Notes under the pieces: model-generated
Databases searched by the model: none
What the model saw: only the letters and a program-made list of their open reading frames with translations
What the model was told of the DNA's origin: nothing
Shown: piece after piece, positions 44,327-53,254 of the stretch
Position numbering within the stretch: position 1 is the stretch's first letter
Layout: every line of letters starts with the position of its first letter
Translations under genes and position numbers: made by a program
Origin: Flavobacteriales bacterium
GTDB lineage: Bacteria; Bacteroidota; Bacteroidia; Flavobacteriales_E; Vicingaceae
Length of the DNA stretch: 64,000 nt
NCBI GenBank assembly: GCA_026196775.1
Contig: JAPHUD010000002.1
Coordinates: 62,001 to 126,000, forward strand
Direction: 5' to 3'

Positions 44327-45031
44327 ATGAGATTTTATCTAATATTTTTAGTAATAATTCTATTTTCATTAAAATTGTTTTCGCAACATTCCGAATTAGG
44401 GATTGGCGGTGGAATAGCTTATTATTCAGGAGAGCTTAATCCATCACCTAATATAATGAATAAATTACGACCAACTATTGGAGTTTTTTATAGAAAAAAT
44501 TTAAACTATAGATATTCTCTCCGTTTTGGAGCTAATTATGCTAAGTTAGCTGCTGAAGACAATGTTAAAACTAATAAAGAGATAAACTTTTTTGAAGCAA
44601 GGCACTATTCGTTTTCAAGCACAATGTTAGATGCTTATGGAATAATTGAGTTTAATTTTATACCTTATCAGTTAAATAACGATGCAACTTCAAAAGTTAC
44701 GCCTTTTGTTTTTATTGGCTTAGCAGGTTTTTACACAAATCCAGAAGTTGGAAACAATGTGTCTAATACATCTTATAATACTTCTATAACATCTTTAGCA
44801 ATACCGTTTGGGGTAGGAGTAAAATCTAATTTTATTCAGAACTTAGGTTTAAATATAGAATGGACTTATAGAAAAACTTATACAGACTTAGTTGATGGAT
44901 TAGAAAGTCGACATTTTAACGGTTACCAGCTTAGTAATTCTCAAAATAATGATTGGTATGCTTTTGTAACAATTTCATTAAGTTATAAATTTTTAAGAAA
45001 AACAGACAAATGTTCCTTTCCTATTAATTAG
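44327..45031 (+). CDS. DUF6089-family outer membrane protein, second copy
   Basis: The 234-residue exported protein has a signal peptide (LFSQ at about 19) and strands such as ELGIGGGIAYYSGELNP, YSLRFGANYAKLAAED and VGVKSNFIQNLGLNIEW. YRKTYTDLVDGLESRHF aligns with the equivalent segment of the previous gene, so the two are diverged tandem paralogues. It ends with a barrel strand AFVTISLSYKF. An envelope role alongside BamA is inferred from the locus only. The uppS ATG follows after 39 nt. Confidence 0.8.
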   Translation: MRFYLIFLVIILFSLKLFSQHSELGIGGGIAYYSGELNPSPNIMNKLRPTIGVFYRKNLNYRYSLRFGANYAKLAAEDNVKTNKEINFFEARHYSFSSTMLDAYGIIEFNFIPYQLNNDATSKVTPFVFIGLAGFYTNPEVGNNVSNTSYNTSITSLAIPFGVGVKSNFIQNLGLNIEWTYRKTYTDLVDGLESRHFNGYQLSNSQNNDWYAFVTISLSYKFLRKTDKCSFPIN

Positions 45032-45038
45032 TGATTGT

Positions 45039-45046
45039 TATATTTG
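45039..45046 (+). promoter_or_regulatory. Putative -7 element for uppS
   Basis: TATATTTG matches TAnnTTTG, 25 nt before the uppS ATG at 45071, but no -33 box is evident. It could supply an internal promoter for uppS-bamA-skp. Confidence 0.4.
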
Positions 45047-45070
45047 CGTCTTGCTATTTTTAAGCAGCCA

Positions 45071-45811
45071 ATGGAAAGTATTAATTTAGATAAAAGCAAC
45101 ATCCCTCAACATATTGCAATCATAATGGACGGCAATGGTAGATGGGCTAAAAACCATCGACAGCCGAGAGTTTTTGGACATAAAAAAGGGGTTATTTCGG
45201 TAAAAAGCGTGGTTGAAGGTGCTGCTGAAATTGGAGTGAAACATTTAACATTATATGCTTTTTCTACCGAAAATTGGAAAAGACCTAAATTTGAAGTTAC
45301 TGCTCTTATGCAACTTTTAGTAAGTACTATTACTAACGAAATTAACGAATTGCACAAAAACAATATAAGACTTTCAGCTATTGGCAATCTTAGTAATTTG
45401 CCTACAGAGTGTTATAACGAACTTATGCGAGCCATTGAAAAAACCCAAGACAATGAAGGATTGAATTTAATTTTAGCATTAAGTTATAGTTCTAAGTGGG
45501 AAATATCTGAAGCAGTAAAAAAAATTGCAGAAGAGGTTGTTAGTGAAAACATTAATGTGGATGATATTAATGAAGAATTGCTTACAAAATATTTAAGTAC
45601 TTCTTCTGTGCCAGACCCTGAACTACTTATTAGAACAAGTGGAGAATGTAGGATAAGTAATTTTTTATTGTGGCAAATTGCTTATTCAGAATTGTATTTT
45701 ACTAATACTTTATGGCCAGACTTTAGAAAAGAAAATTTATTTCAAGCCATTATGGATTACCAAAACCGAGAAAGAAGATTTGGTCTTACCAGCGAACAAT
45801 TAAATAGTTAA
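45071..45811 (+). CDS. uppS: Isoprenyl (undecaprenyl diphosphate) synthase
   Basis: I choose the ATG at 45071 (246 residues); upstream codons would need a TTG start inside the promoter region. The cis-prenyltransferase makes undecaprenyl-PP, the lipid carrier for peptidoglycan and LPS. Motifs are IAIIMDGNGRWAKNH (catalytic Asp and Arg), the YAFSTENWKRP motif and, near the end, LLIRTSGECRISNFLLWQ followed by YSELYFT. The locus order uppS-bamA-skp is typical of Bacteroidota and links precursor lipid supply with outer membrane assembly. Confidence 0.96.
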   Translation: MESINLDKSNIPQHIAIIMDGNGRWAKNHRQPRVFGHKKGVISVKSVVEGAAEIGVKHLTLYAFSTENWKRPKFEVTALMQLLVSTITNEINELHKNNIRLSAIGNLSNLPTECYNELMRAIEKTQDNEGLNLILALSYSSKWEISEAVKKIAEEVVSENINVDDINEELLTKYLSTSSVPDPELLIRTSGECRISNFLLWQIAYSELYFTNTLWPDFRKENLFQAIMDYQNRERRFGLTSEQLNS

Positions 45812-45837
45812 CAAATTATTACTCACCTAATTTTATT

Positions 45838-48363
45838 ATGGTAAATAACATATTAATAAACCTCAACAAAGTTGCAGTAAAAATTATTTTACCCGCTTTC
45901 TTGTTATTACCATTATTCTCTAATGCTCAATTTTCGTTTACGAGTGAATTAGATAAATTAAATTATGCATCACCGAAAACATATGAAATTGGTGGTATTA
46001 CTGTTTCAGGAGCTGAATCTTTTAGCGGGCAAGCAATTATTTCTTTATCTGGCTTTGTTGTAGGTCAAGAAATTAAAGTGCCCGGAGATGCTGTTACAGG
46101 TGCAATTAAGAAACTTTGGGATCAAAATCTTTTTAGCGAAATTGAAATAAGGGCAGTAAAAATAGAGGGGACTAAAATATTTTTAAATATAAATGTAAAG
46201 GAACTTCCTAGATTATATAAATTTAAGTTTAAAGGAATTAAAAAGGGCAAACAAAAATCATTAAGAGAGGAAATTCTACTTACAACAGGAATGGTAGTAA
46301 ATGAGAATTTACTAATGAATACCAAAAATAAAATTAAGTCTTACTTTGTTGCTAAAGGGTTTTTAAATACAGAAGTAAAAATAACTCAAGAAGAAGATAC
46401 AATCAGACAAAACAATGTAATTCTGAACATTGAAATAGATAGAAATAAAAGAACCAAAATAAAAGACATCACTTTTTCTGGCAATGAGAATATTAAATCA
46501 GGAAAATTGCGTAGAAGCCTTAAGAATGTTAAAAGAAAAAGATTTTATAACATTTTCACGCTCTCAAAATTTGTACCTAGTAAATATGAAGAAAGTAAAC
46601 CTAATATTATTCAAAAATATAATGAAAAAGGTTTTAGAGATGCCCGTATAGTTAGTGATTCAGTCTATAAAGTGAATGATAAACTAGTTGCTATTCATAT
46701 AGAAGTTGAAGAGGGTAATAAATATTATTTTAGAGATATTAAGTGGGTTGGAAATACTATTCATTCGTCAAAAGAATTAGATAAAATTTTAGACATACAA
46801 AAAGGCGAAGTTTATAATAAGAAAACGCTTGAAGCTAAGCTTTATATGAACCAAAGTGGTAGAGATATTAGCTCTTTATATATGGATAATGGATATTTAT
46901 TTTTTCAGGTAAATCCAGTTGAAATAAGAGTAGAAAATGATTCCATAGATTTAGAACTGAGGATTTATGAGGGGAAACAAGCTACGATTAATAAAATAAC
47001 AGTTGTAGGAAACGAAAAAACCAAAGACCATGTAATAAGAAGAGAGATTAGAACATCTCCTGGACAGTTATTTAGTAGAGCAGATATTATCAGGACACAA
47101 AGAGAATTAGCACAATTAGGATACTTTAATCCGGAAACGTTAGATGTGAAACCGAAACCAAACCAAGAAGATGGTACGGTAGATATTGAATATGTTGTTG
47201 AAGAAAAACCATCCGATCAAATTGAATTATCAGGAGGCTGGGGAGCCGGTAGAGTTATCGGAACGTTAGGAGTTTCCTTCAATAATTTCTCTGCTAAAAA
47301 CTTCTTTAAAGGAAGTGCTTGGAGACCTTTACCTTCTGGAGACGGGCAAAAATTAAGTTTAAGAGCACAATCAAGTGGCACAGGTTACCAAAGTTATAGT
47401 TTATCTTTTATGGAACCGTGGCTTGGAGGAAGAAAACCAAATTCATTAAGTGTAAGTTTAAATCATTCAAACTTTGGTTTTGGAAGTGGAGATACTCGTT
47501 CTTTTATGAAAATGTACGGTATATCTGTAGGGTTAGGGAGAAGATTAAAAGTGCCTGATGATTATTTTACCTTATATAATGAAGCGGCTTATCAATATTA
47601 CGTACTTCAAAACTATGGTTCTATTTTTATTTTTTCTGATGGATTTGCTAACAACTTAAACTTCAGACATGTTTTATCTAGAAATTCAATTGACCAGCCT
47701 ATTTATCCAAGGTCTGGTTCTAGTATTACCTTATCTCTAAAACATACCTTACCATATTCTTATTTCAGACCTGATGACACAGATTATTCATCTATGTCTA
47801 TTCAACAAAAAAATAAATATGTAGAGTTTCATCAATGGACTTTCCAGACTTCTTGGTTTTCTAGATTAGCAGGAGAAAAACGCTCTTTAGTGTTACACAC
47901 TAAGTTCGGCTTTGGTTATCTGGGGGCGTTTAATAAAAGTTTAGGAACATCACCATTTAACAGGTATTATTTAGGTGGAGACGGACTAACAGGTTTTAAC
48001 CTAGATGGTAGAGAAATTATAGCATTGAGAGGTTATGGCAATGGAACATTGTCGCCAACAACAGGGGCTACAACAGTGGTTAAATATACTGCGGAATTAC
48101 GTTATCCATTTTCATTAAACCCAAGCGCAACAATTTATGGCTTAGTTTTTGGGGAGGCGGGTAACTCATGGGCAACCTTTGGTAAATCCAACCCATTTGA
48201 AGTGAATAAATCTGCTGGTGTTGGTATCAGAATTTTTATGCCAATGTTTGGATTGTTAGGTCTTGATTGGGGATATAGATTTGATGATATTCCTGGAAGA
48301 ACAGATCCGAACAGCAGAACAGAAATTCACTTTAGTATTGGAGGAAGCCTTAATGGTTGGTAA
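45838..48363 (+). CDS. bamA: Outer membrane protein assembly factor BamA
   Basis: The 841-residue protein has a signal peptide (to FSNAQ, about residue 31), five POTRA-type repeats (about 47-450, with NVILNIEIDRNKRTKIKDITF and GNEKTKDHVIRREI), and a 16-stranded barrel. The barrel carries the BamA motif YLGGDGLTGFNLDG, while LRGYGNG corresponds to the conserved VRGY/F loop. The last strand ends in HFSIGGSLNGW rather than the classic C-terminal Phe, which is common in this phylum. It inserts barrel proteins, so the DUF6089 proteins and TonB receptor in this window are likely clients. Confidence 0.96.
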   Translation: MVNNILINLNKVAVKIILPAFLLLPLFSNAQFSFTSELDKLNYASPKTYEIGGITVSGAESFSGQAIISLSGFVVGQEIKVPGDAVTGAIKKLWDQNLFSEIEIRAVKIEGTKIFLNINVKELPRLYKFKFKGIKKGKQKSLREEILLTTGMVVNENLLMNTKNKIKSYFVAKGFLNTEVKITQEEDTIRQNNVILNIEIDRNKRTKIKDITFSGNENIKSGKLRRSLKNVKRKRFYNIFTLSKFVPSKYEESKPNIIQKYNEKGFRDARIVSDSVYKVNDKLVAIHIEVEEGNKYYFRDIKWVGNTIHSSKELDKILDIQKGEVYNKKTLEAKLYMNQSGRDISSLYMDNGYLFFQVNPVEIRVENDSIDLELRIYEGKQATINKITVVGNEKTKDHVIRREIRTSPGQLFSRADIIRTQRELAQLGYFNPETLDVKPKPNQEDGTVDIEYVVEEKPSDQIELSGGWGAGRVIGTLGVSFNNFSAKNFFKGSAWRPLPSGDGQKLSLRAQSSGTGYQSYSLSFMEPWLGGRKPNSLSVSLNHSNFGFGSGDTRSFMKMYGISVGLGRRLKVPDDYFTLYNEAAYQYYVLQNYGSIFIFSDGFANNLNFRHVLSRNSIDQPIYPRSGSSITLSLKHTLPYSYFRPDDTDYSSMSIQQKNKYVEFHQWTFQTSWFSRLAGEKRSLVLHTKFGFGYLGAFNKSLGTSPFNRYYLGGDGLTGFNLDGREIIALRGYGNGTLSPTTGATTVVKYTAELRYPFSLNPSATIYGLVFGEAGNSWATFGKSNPFEVNKSAGVGIRIFMPMFGLLGLDWGYRFDDIPGRTDPNSRTEIHFSIGGSLNGW

Positions 48364-48395
48364 ACTTATTTGTTAAACAATATAAAAACTGAATT

Positions 48396-48923
48396 ATGAA
48401 AACATTGATGAAAACATTAGTTATAGCTTTATTTTTAAGTATACCTTTTTATACTACTGCTCAAAAAATTGGATATGTAGATACAGAGTATGTATTAGAG
48501 AATATTCCTGAATATAAAGAAGCACAAGGAGAATTAGATAAGCTATCTATAGAATGGCAAAAACAATTAGAGAGAAGATATGCTGAAATAGACAAGCTTT
48601 ACAAAAATTATCAGGCAGAACAAATTTTGCTTACAGATGAAATGAAAACTAAAAGAGAAGAAGAGATAATTAAAAAGGAAAAAGAAGCTAAAGAATATCA
48701 AAAACAAAAATTTGGTGTTGATGGTGAACTTTTTAAGAAAAGACAAGAATTAGTTAAACCAATTCAAGACAAAATATATAATGCTATTAATGATGTAGCG
48801 AGTATGGGCGGATATGATATTATTTTTGACAAATCTAGTGGCTTAACTATGTTATATACTAACCCTAAATTAAATAAAAGTGATGCTGTTTTAAAAAAAT
48901 TAGGATATGACCCAGGTAAATAA
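48396..48923 (+). CDS. OmpH/Skp-family periplasmic chaperone, first copy
   Basis: The 175-residue protein has a signal peptide (to YTTAQ) and the Skp pattern: KIGYVDTEYVLENIPEY, then a long charged coiled-coil hairpin (about 50-115, KTKREEEIIKKEKEAKEYQ) and GYDIIFDKSSGLTMLYT. Trimeric Skp grips unfolded outer membrane proteins on their way to BamA. It begins 32 nt after bamA in a conserved order. Confidence 0.92.
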   Translation: MKTLMKTLVIALFLSIPFYTTAQKIGYVDTEYVLENIPEYKEAQGELDKLSIEWQKQLERRYAEIDKLYKNYQAEQILLTDEMKTKREEEIIKKEKEAKEYQKQKFGVDGELFKKRQELVKPIQDKIYNAINDVASMGGYDIIFDKSSGLTMLYTNPKLNKSDAVLKKLGYDPGK

Positions 48924-48945
48924 GTCATTTTTAAATAATTTAATA

Positions 48946-48953
48946 TAGATTTG
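48946..48953 (+). promoter_or_regulatory. Putative -7 element for the second Skp gene
   Basis: TAGATTTG matches TAnnTTTG and lies 49 nt before the ATG, without a clear -33 box. The second Skp gene may have its own start site. Confidence 0.35.
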
Positions 48954-49001
48954 CATCTAAAATTAACTTTAAAATAAAAACAAATAATAAAAAACAACTT
49001 T

Positions 49002-49514
49002 ATGAAAACAATAAAAGCAATATTATTAGCAGCTGTAATCACAATGTCTTTCTCTGCATTTGCACAAAAATCTGTAAAAATAGGTCATATTAATTCTAAT
49101 GAATTATTATCAGCTATGCCAGAAAGAGAAACTATACAAAAAGACATAGAAGATTATGCGGCTCAACTAACAACTACTATGGATGCAATGAGAAAAGAAT
49201 ATGAATCTAAAGTAGCAGATTTTCAAAGCAAACAAGAAGTAATGTCTGATATTATTAGAGAAAATAAAATTAAAGAAATTACTGATTTAGAAAAAAGGAT
49301 CACTGAATTTCAAAAAACTGCTCAAGCAGATTTACAGAAAAAAGAAGAAAAATTGTTACAACCAATAATTGATAAAGCTAAACAAGCGATTGATGATGTT
49401 GCCAAAGAAAACAATTATACTTATGTATTAGATTCAAGTATGGGAGTGGTATTATACTCTATTGAGTCAGATGATATTTTACCTTTAGTTAAAAAGAAAT
49501 TAGGAATTAACTAA
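49002..49514 (+). CDS. OmpH/Skp-family periplasmic chaperone, second copy
   Basis: The 170-residue paralogue has a signal (to AFAQ, residue 22), KIGHINSNELLSAMPERE and a coiled-coil hairpin (about 55-125), then NNYTYVLDSSMGVVLYS. It is slightly more acidic than the first copy. The pair is a tandem duplication that is common in this phylum, and it may make mixed or separate trimers. A strong terminator follows after 5 nt. Confidence 0.92.
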   Translation: MKTIKAILLAAVITMSFSAFAQKSVKIGHINSNELLSAMPERETIQKDIEDYAAQLTTTMDAMRKEYESKVADFQSKQEVMSDIIRENKIKEITDLEKRITEFQKTAQADLQKKEEKLLQPIIDKAKQAIDDVAKENNYTYVLDSSMGVVLYSIESDDILPLVKKKLGIN

Positions 49515-49519
49515 TACTA

Positions 49520-49550
49520 AAAACCTCCAAGATTACTTGGAGGTTTTTTT
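49520..49550 (+). terminator. Rho-independent terminator after the bamA-skp locus
   Basis: AAAACCTCCAAG (49520-49531) and CTTGGAGGTTTT (49536-49547) form a 12-bp stem with an ATTA loop and a T tract. Confidence 0.92.
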
Positions 49551-49557
49551 AACTTGT

Positions 49558-49590
49558 AAAGTCTTAATGGTAGTCATTAAGACTTTTTTT
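49558..49590 (+). terminator. Second hairpin, overlapping the 3' end of the DUF2480 gene
   Basis: AAAGTCTTAATG and CATTAAGACTTT (stem of 12 bp, 5-nt loop) with a following T tract make a tandem second terminator for the rightward locus. Its right arm contains the stop codon region of the leftward DUF2480 gene. Confidence 0.75.
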
Positions 49591-50089
49591 GTTTGTAAAC
49601 AGGAACAGCCGAACAAGCTTCTCCAAACATAATACTTTTAGCATGTTCTTGCAGTTTAAGTGTAAACTCAATAAATACATTATTTGGAATAGGTAATTTA
49701 CCACAACCTTTTAAAATTAGATTTTTATTTGCGTAAACAGAAAAATCAAAAGCTTTAAAAACATCATTAAAAATAGCCGTTTCTAAAACAGAAAAATCGC
49801 CAACAACAACTTTCCTGGCTATAGGAGCAAGCTTAGAAGCGATAAGCATATATGCCCACAAGGGAACAATAGCATCTTCTTTAAAAAAAACAGCAACATA
49901 CTTGTCTTTGTAAACATCCCAATTGGTTTGGCTAACTAGCTCTCTAAATGGCTTTTCTCTTAAAATAAGACCATTATCTAAAAAATCAGTAATATCAATT
50001 TTCACTCTTTCACCTTTGGGATAGAGGTCTTCTATGTTTAATTGAATTAAACCGCTTTTTTCTACTCTGTTTAAAATTTCATTTTCCAT
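49577..50089 (-). CDS. DUF2480 family protein
   Basis: I use the ATG at 50089 (170 residues); the upstream alternative is a TTG. Conserved segments are ENEILNRVEKSGLIQLNIED near the N-terminus, WDVYKDKYVAVFF, and VPLWAYMLIASKLAP. No catalytic motif is visible and no function is known for DUF2480, which is restricted to Bacteroidota. A -7-like box TAATTTTG (50103-50096) lies just upstream. It is convergent with the skp genes. Confidence 0.85.
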   Translation of the reverse strand: MENEILNRVEKSGLIQLNIEDLYPKGERVKIDITDFLDNGLILREKPFRELVSQTNWDVYKDKYVAVFFKEDAIVPLWAYMLIASKLAPIARKVVVGDFSVLETAIFNDVFKAFDFSVYANKNLILKGCGKLPIPNNVFIEFTLKLQEHAKSIMFGEACSAVPVYKQKKS

Positions 50090-50174
50090 ACAGAACAAAA
50101 TTACCGAAACAAATTTAAACTATAGTTTTTTCAAAGTTTTGGAAAATAGCCAATATTAGGTGCTTAGTTTTTGT

Positions 50175-50182
50175 TAAATTTG
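50175..50182 (+). promoter_or_regulatory. Putative -7 element for the ALDH gene
   Basis: TAAATTTG fits the TAnnTTTG consensus and lies 35 nt before the ATG; a -33 box is not evident at the proper distance. Confidence 0.4.
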
Positions 50183-50217
50183 TATCCATTTTTAAGATTA
50201 ACCTAAAATAATTTAAC

Positions 50218-51777
50218 ATGACAACTACCGCAATAGCAGATAAATTTGGAATACAAGACGCTCTTGATAAATTGGGCGTAAAAGAAACTAATAACGGAAC
50301 TTCAACGGGTTCTCATTCATTTGGAAATGGCGAAACAATAACTTCTTATTCTCCAACAGATGGTCAATTAATTGGAAAAGTTACTACAACCACTAAAGAA
50401 GATTATGAAAAAGTGATGGAAGCTGCAACTAGTGCGTTCAAAACTTTTAGAGCAATGCCTGCACCACAACGAGGTGAGATTGTTCGTCAGTTTGGAAATA
50501 AATTGAGAGAATTGAAAGAACCTCTTGGTAAATTAGTTTCTTATGAAATGGGAAAATCCCTACAAGAAGGTTATGGAGAAGTACAAGAAATGATTGATAT
50601 TTGCGATTTTGCAGTTGGACTATCAAGACAATTATACGGACTAACTATTGCTTCAGAAAGACCTGAACATGTAATGAGAGAACAATATCATCCATTAGGA
50701 GTAGTGGGAATTATTTCTGCTTTTAACTTTCCGGTAGCTGTTTGGAGTTGGAATACTGCTTTAGCATGGATTTGTGGAGATGTTTGTGTATGGAAGGCTT
50801 CTGAAAAAGCTCCTTTATGCTCTGTAGCTTGTCAGAATATTATTGCTGAAATATTAAAAGAAAATAACTTACCAGAAGGAATCTCATGTATTATTAATGG
50901 AGATTATAAAGTAGGTGAATTGATGACTACTGATAAAAGAGTTGCGTTAGTTTCTGCAACAGGATCAACCAGAATGGGAAGAATTGTTGGAAAAACAGTT
51001 GCTGAACGTTTTGGAAAATCTTTATTAGAATTAGGTGGTAATAATGCCATTATAATTACTCCATCTGCAGATTTAAAAGTGGTTGTTCCGGGAGCAGTTT
51101 TTGGAGCCGTAGGAACTTGCGGACAAAGATGTACTTCAACAAGAAGGTTAATAATTCACGAATCGGTTTATGATAAAGTAAGAGATGCTATTGTTGGAGC
51201 TTACAAACAAATAAGAATTGGGAACCCATTAGATGAAAATAATCACGTAGGGCCACTTATTGATAAAGCTGCTGTAGAGATGTATTTGGCTGCAATTGAA
51301 AAAGCTAAAGCTGAAGGTGGAAATGTATTGGTTGATGGTGGTGTATTAGAAGGCGAAGGTTATGAAAGTGGTTGCTATGTAAAACCAGCTATTATTGAAG
51401 CTGAAAATCATTTTGAAATTGTTCAGGCAGAAACGTTTGCTCCGATATTATATTTAATGAAATACAGTGGAGATGTTGAAAATGCAATAGAAATACAAAA
51501 TGATGTTGCTCAAGGATTATCTTCAGCCATTATGACTGAAAGCATGAAAGAAGCACAGAAATTTCTTTCTTATGCAGGTTCAGACTGTGGAATTGCTAAT
51601 GTAAACATTGGTACTTCAGGAGCAGAAATTGGTGGTGCATTTGGTGGCGAGAAAGAAACCGGTGGCGGACGTGAATCGGGTTCTGATGCATGGAAAATTT
51701 ACATGAGAAGACAAACCAATACCATTAATTATTCAGATAGTTTGCCATTGGCACAAGGGATAAAGTTTGATTTGTAA
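50218..51777 (+). CDS. Aldehyde dehydrogenase, ALDH7 (alpha-aminoadipic semialdehyde dehydrogenase) type
   Basis: The 519-residue NAD(P)-dependent enzyme has the FNFPVAVWSWNTALAWICGD cofactor region, the Glu general base in LLELGGNNAI and the catalytic Cys in GAVGTCGQRCTSTRR. The C-terminal substrate pocket contains NVNIGTSGAEIGGAFGGEK and the GGGRESGSDAWKIYMRR signature of ALDH7 (antiquitin/AmaB-type) enzymes. These oxidise L-aminoadipate semialdehyde (piperideine-6-carboxylate) in lysine degradation. The symbol amaB is not used because the pathway partners are not here. The gene is transcribed alone between two terminators. Confidence 0.92.
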   Translation: MTTTAIADKFGIQDALDKLGVKETNNGTSTGSHSFGNGETITSYSPTDGQLIGKVTTTTKEDYEKVMEAATSAFKTFRAMPAPQRGEIVRQFGNKLRELKEPLGKLVSYEMGKSLQEGYGEVQEMIDICDFAVGLSRQLYGLTIASERPEHVMREQYHPLGVVGIISAFNFPVAVWSWNTALAWICGDVCVWKASEKAPLCSVACQNIIAEILKENNLPEGISCIINGDYKVGELMTTDKRVALVSATGSTRMGRIVGKTVAERFGKSLLELGGNNAIIITPSADLKVVVPGAVFGAVGTCGQRCTSTRRLIIHESVYDKVRDAIVGAYKQIRIGNPLDENNHVGPLIDKAAVEMYLAAIEKAKAEGGNVLVDGGVLEGEGYESGCYVKPAIIEAENHFEIVQAETFAPILYLMKYSGDVENAIEIQNDVAQGLSSAIMTESMKEAQKFLSYAGSDCGIANVNIGTSGAEIGGAFGGEKETGGGRESGSDAWKIYMRRQTNTINYSDSLPLAQGIKFDL

Positions 51778-51795
51778 AATCAACGATAAAAAACT

Positions 51796-51826
51796 AAAAA
51801 GCTCCAACAATTGTTGGGGCTTTTTT
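51796..51826. terminator. Bidirectional terminator between ALDH and DUF6427 genes
   Basis: A 15-nt arm, AAAAAGCTCCAACAA (51796-51810), and TTGTTGGGGCTTTTT (51811-51825) pair with one G-T wobble. A and T runs are at both ends, so both convergent genes can be terminated. Confidence 0.85.
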
Positions 51827-52803
51827 TATCTCAAATAATTAATCAACATTAAAACAAAGAAAATAATAAAAATAGTTTCTGCTATCCATTTCTTTTTTAT
51901 TTCGATGAGTAAATTACCTATTATTACGGATAAGGGAATACTTAGTAATGCAAAAAAATCGGCATTTATTGTTGCATTTTTTAAGAAAATGAAATGTTGT
52001 AAAACAATACCAAGAATCAATAATAACATTACACTTCTATATTTTCTAACTCTTACAACACTTTTTTGTGTAGCAATAACAAAATGCCACAGAGCATAAA
52101 GAAAAACAAGCCCCATTACAATAAAAAATAGTAGTTGATTTAGACTCCAACTTTCATCTATGGGTGCTGAAATTTCAGCCGTTTCAATAAAATATATTTT
52201 ATCAATAGAAAACTCATTAAAAATAAAATAATAAGCTAATAGATAAACAAAAGGTACAAAGACGCCCATTAGTGAAACCACATACTCTTTCCAATAAGGA
52301 GGCTTATAATACCTCATAATAAACCAAATCAACAGCATTAAAAAGCCTATGGGTAAATATAACATAGCTGCTAATCCCATAAAAAAACCTAGGTTAAAGG
52401 TTTTTAGTGTTTCTTTTCTTGTGTTATAAAGTTCATTAGATTGGTGTAGTATAAATAAAATAAATACTGTAATTATTTGTGTGGGACTAAAAATGAGTGC
52501 CGTAGGAAATAATGTTTGTAACACAACATAAATAATAAAAGGTACATGAGTATTGTTGTTTGCTAATTTGTATTGATTAACAATATAGTTTAAATAATAA
52601 CCAATGCCAATAGTAAAGGCACACCACAAGATGTATCTTAGCCAAGTAGTGTTGTTTATGTTATTAAAAAACTCGCTAAACCGAAATAAATTGGCATCAA
52701 CAACAGTAGGTTCAGTAAAAAAAATGGGTAAGCCTAGAGCAATTGTTATAAGAACAACAATCACATTTACAAATGGTTGATTCGATTTGAATATTTTTAA
52801 CAC
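51826..52803 (-). CDS. DUF6427-family membrane protein
   Basis: The 325-residue protein has about nine or ten membrane helices and short loops, including NQPFVNVIVVLITIALGLP, LRYILWCAFTIGIGYYLNY, and PIGFLMLLIWFIMRYYKPPYWKEY. The YKPPYWKEYVVSLMG loop is a recognisable family feature. The start is GTG at 52803, as an in-frame stop lies five codons upstream and no ATG is available. Function is unknown. It diverges from a small membrane protein. Confidence 0.78.
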   Translation of the reverse strand: MLKIFKSNQPFVNVIVVLITIALGLPIFFTEPTVVDANLFRFSEFFNNINNTTWLRYILWCAFTIGIGYYLNYIVNQYKLANNNTHVPFIIYVVLQTLFPTALIFSPTQIITVFILFILHQSNELYNTRKETLKTFNLGFFMGLAAMLYLPIGFLMLLIWFIMRYYKPPYWKEYVVSLMGVFVPFVYLLAYYFIFNEFSIDKIYFIETAEISAPIDESWSLNQLLFFIVMGLVFLYALWHFVIATQKSVVRVRKYRSVMLLLILGIVLQHFIFLKNATINADFFALLSIPLSVIIGNLLIEIKKKWIAETIFIIFFVLMLINYLR

Positions 52804-52854
52804 TAATATTTTTATTTACCGTATATATTTTGTTCTTTTATTAAAGATAAATTT

Positions 52855-52862
52855 ATACATTT
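52855..52862 (+). promoter_or_regulatory. Putative -7 element for the small membrane protein gene
   Basis: TACATTTG fits TAnnTTTG, with a TTTG 23 nt upstream (slightly long spacing). The ATG follows 19 nt later. Confidence 0.45.
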
Positions 52863-52881
52863 GTGCATCAAATTTAATATT

Positions 52882-53073
52882 ATGACTGATTTTATTTACT
52901 GGTTAGGCGATTTCTTTTTCACAATCTTTAAACCGTTAGAGTGGTTAGGAGAAACTCCATACTTTAATTTAAACGTAGCTTTTATTATTTTAGGCTTTAT
53001 AGGCTTGTTTGTTTGGTTAAAAATGCAAGCAAAATTTAACAAAGAAGCTGAAGAAAAAGGTACTTTAAAATAA
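52882..53073 (+). CDS. Small single-helix membrane protein (DUF6341-like)
   Basis: From the ATG at 52882 this is a 63-residue protein with an amphipathic start (FIYWLGDFFFTIFKPLEWLG), one membrane helix (about 31-50, FIILGFIGLFVWLKM) and a charged tail. It is probably the small protein called DUF6341 in Bacteroidota, often wrongly labelled uracil phosphoribosyltransferase, which is impossible for a protein of this size. It diverges from DUF6427. Confidence 0.65.
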   Translation: MTDFIYWLGDFFFTIFKPLEWLGETPYFNLNVAFIILGFIGLFVWLKMQAKFNKEAEEKGTLK

Positions 53074-53093
53074 TTTCTTTCTTAGTAATACCC

Positions 53094-53111
53094 TACTATT
53101 GTTCAATAGTA
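53094..53111. repeat. Short hairpin in the spacer downstream of the small membrane protein gene
   Basis: TACTATTG (53094-53101) and CAATAGTA (53104-53111) form an 8-bp stem, with a weaker outer ATACC / GGTAT pair. No clear T tract follows, so terminator function is unproven. Confidence 0.45.
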
Positions 53112-53217
53112 TTTAGGTATATTTTCTCTTTTCCTGTTTTGTCAAATTATTATAACCTACCTCATTAAAAAATAATAATTTAAGTAGAATTAAGTAGAAA
53201 ATACATGAAGGAAGGTA

Positions 53218-53242
53218 TTATCAATTATAGGATAATTGATAA
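53218..53242. repeat. Perfect AT-rich hairpin downstream of the frameshifted gene
   Basis: TTATCAATTAT (53218-53228) and ATAATTGATAA (53232-53242) are perfect 11-bp arms around AGG. It lies 12 nt after the stop of the leftward gene, a position that suits a terminator though no U run follows. Confidence 0.5.
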
Positions 53243-53254
53243 AATTAACTTCTG

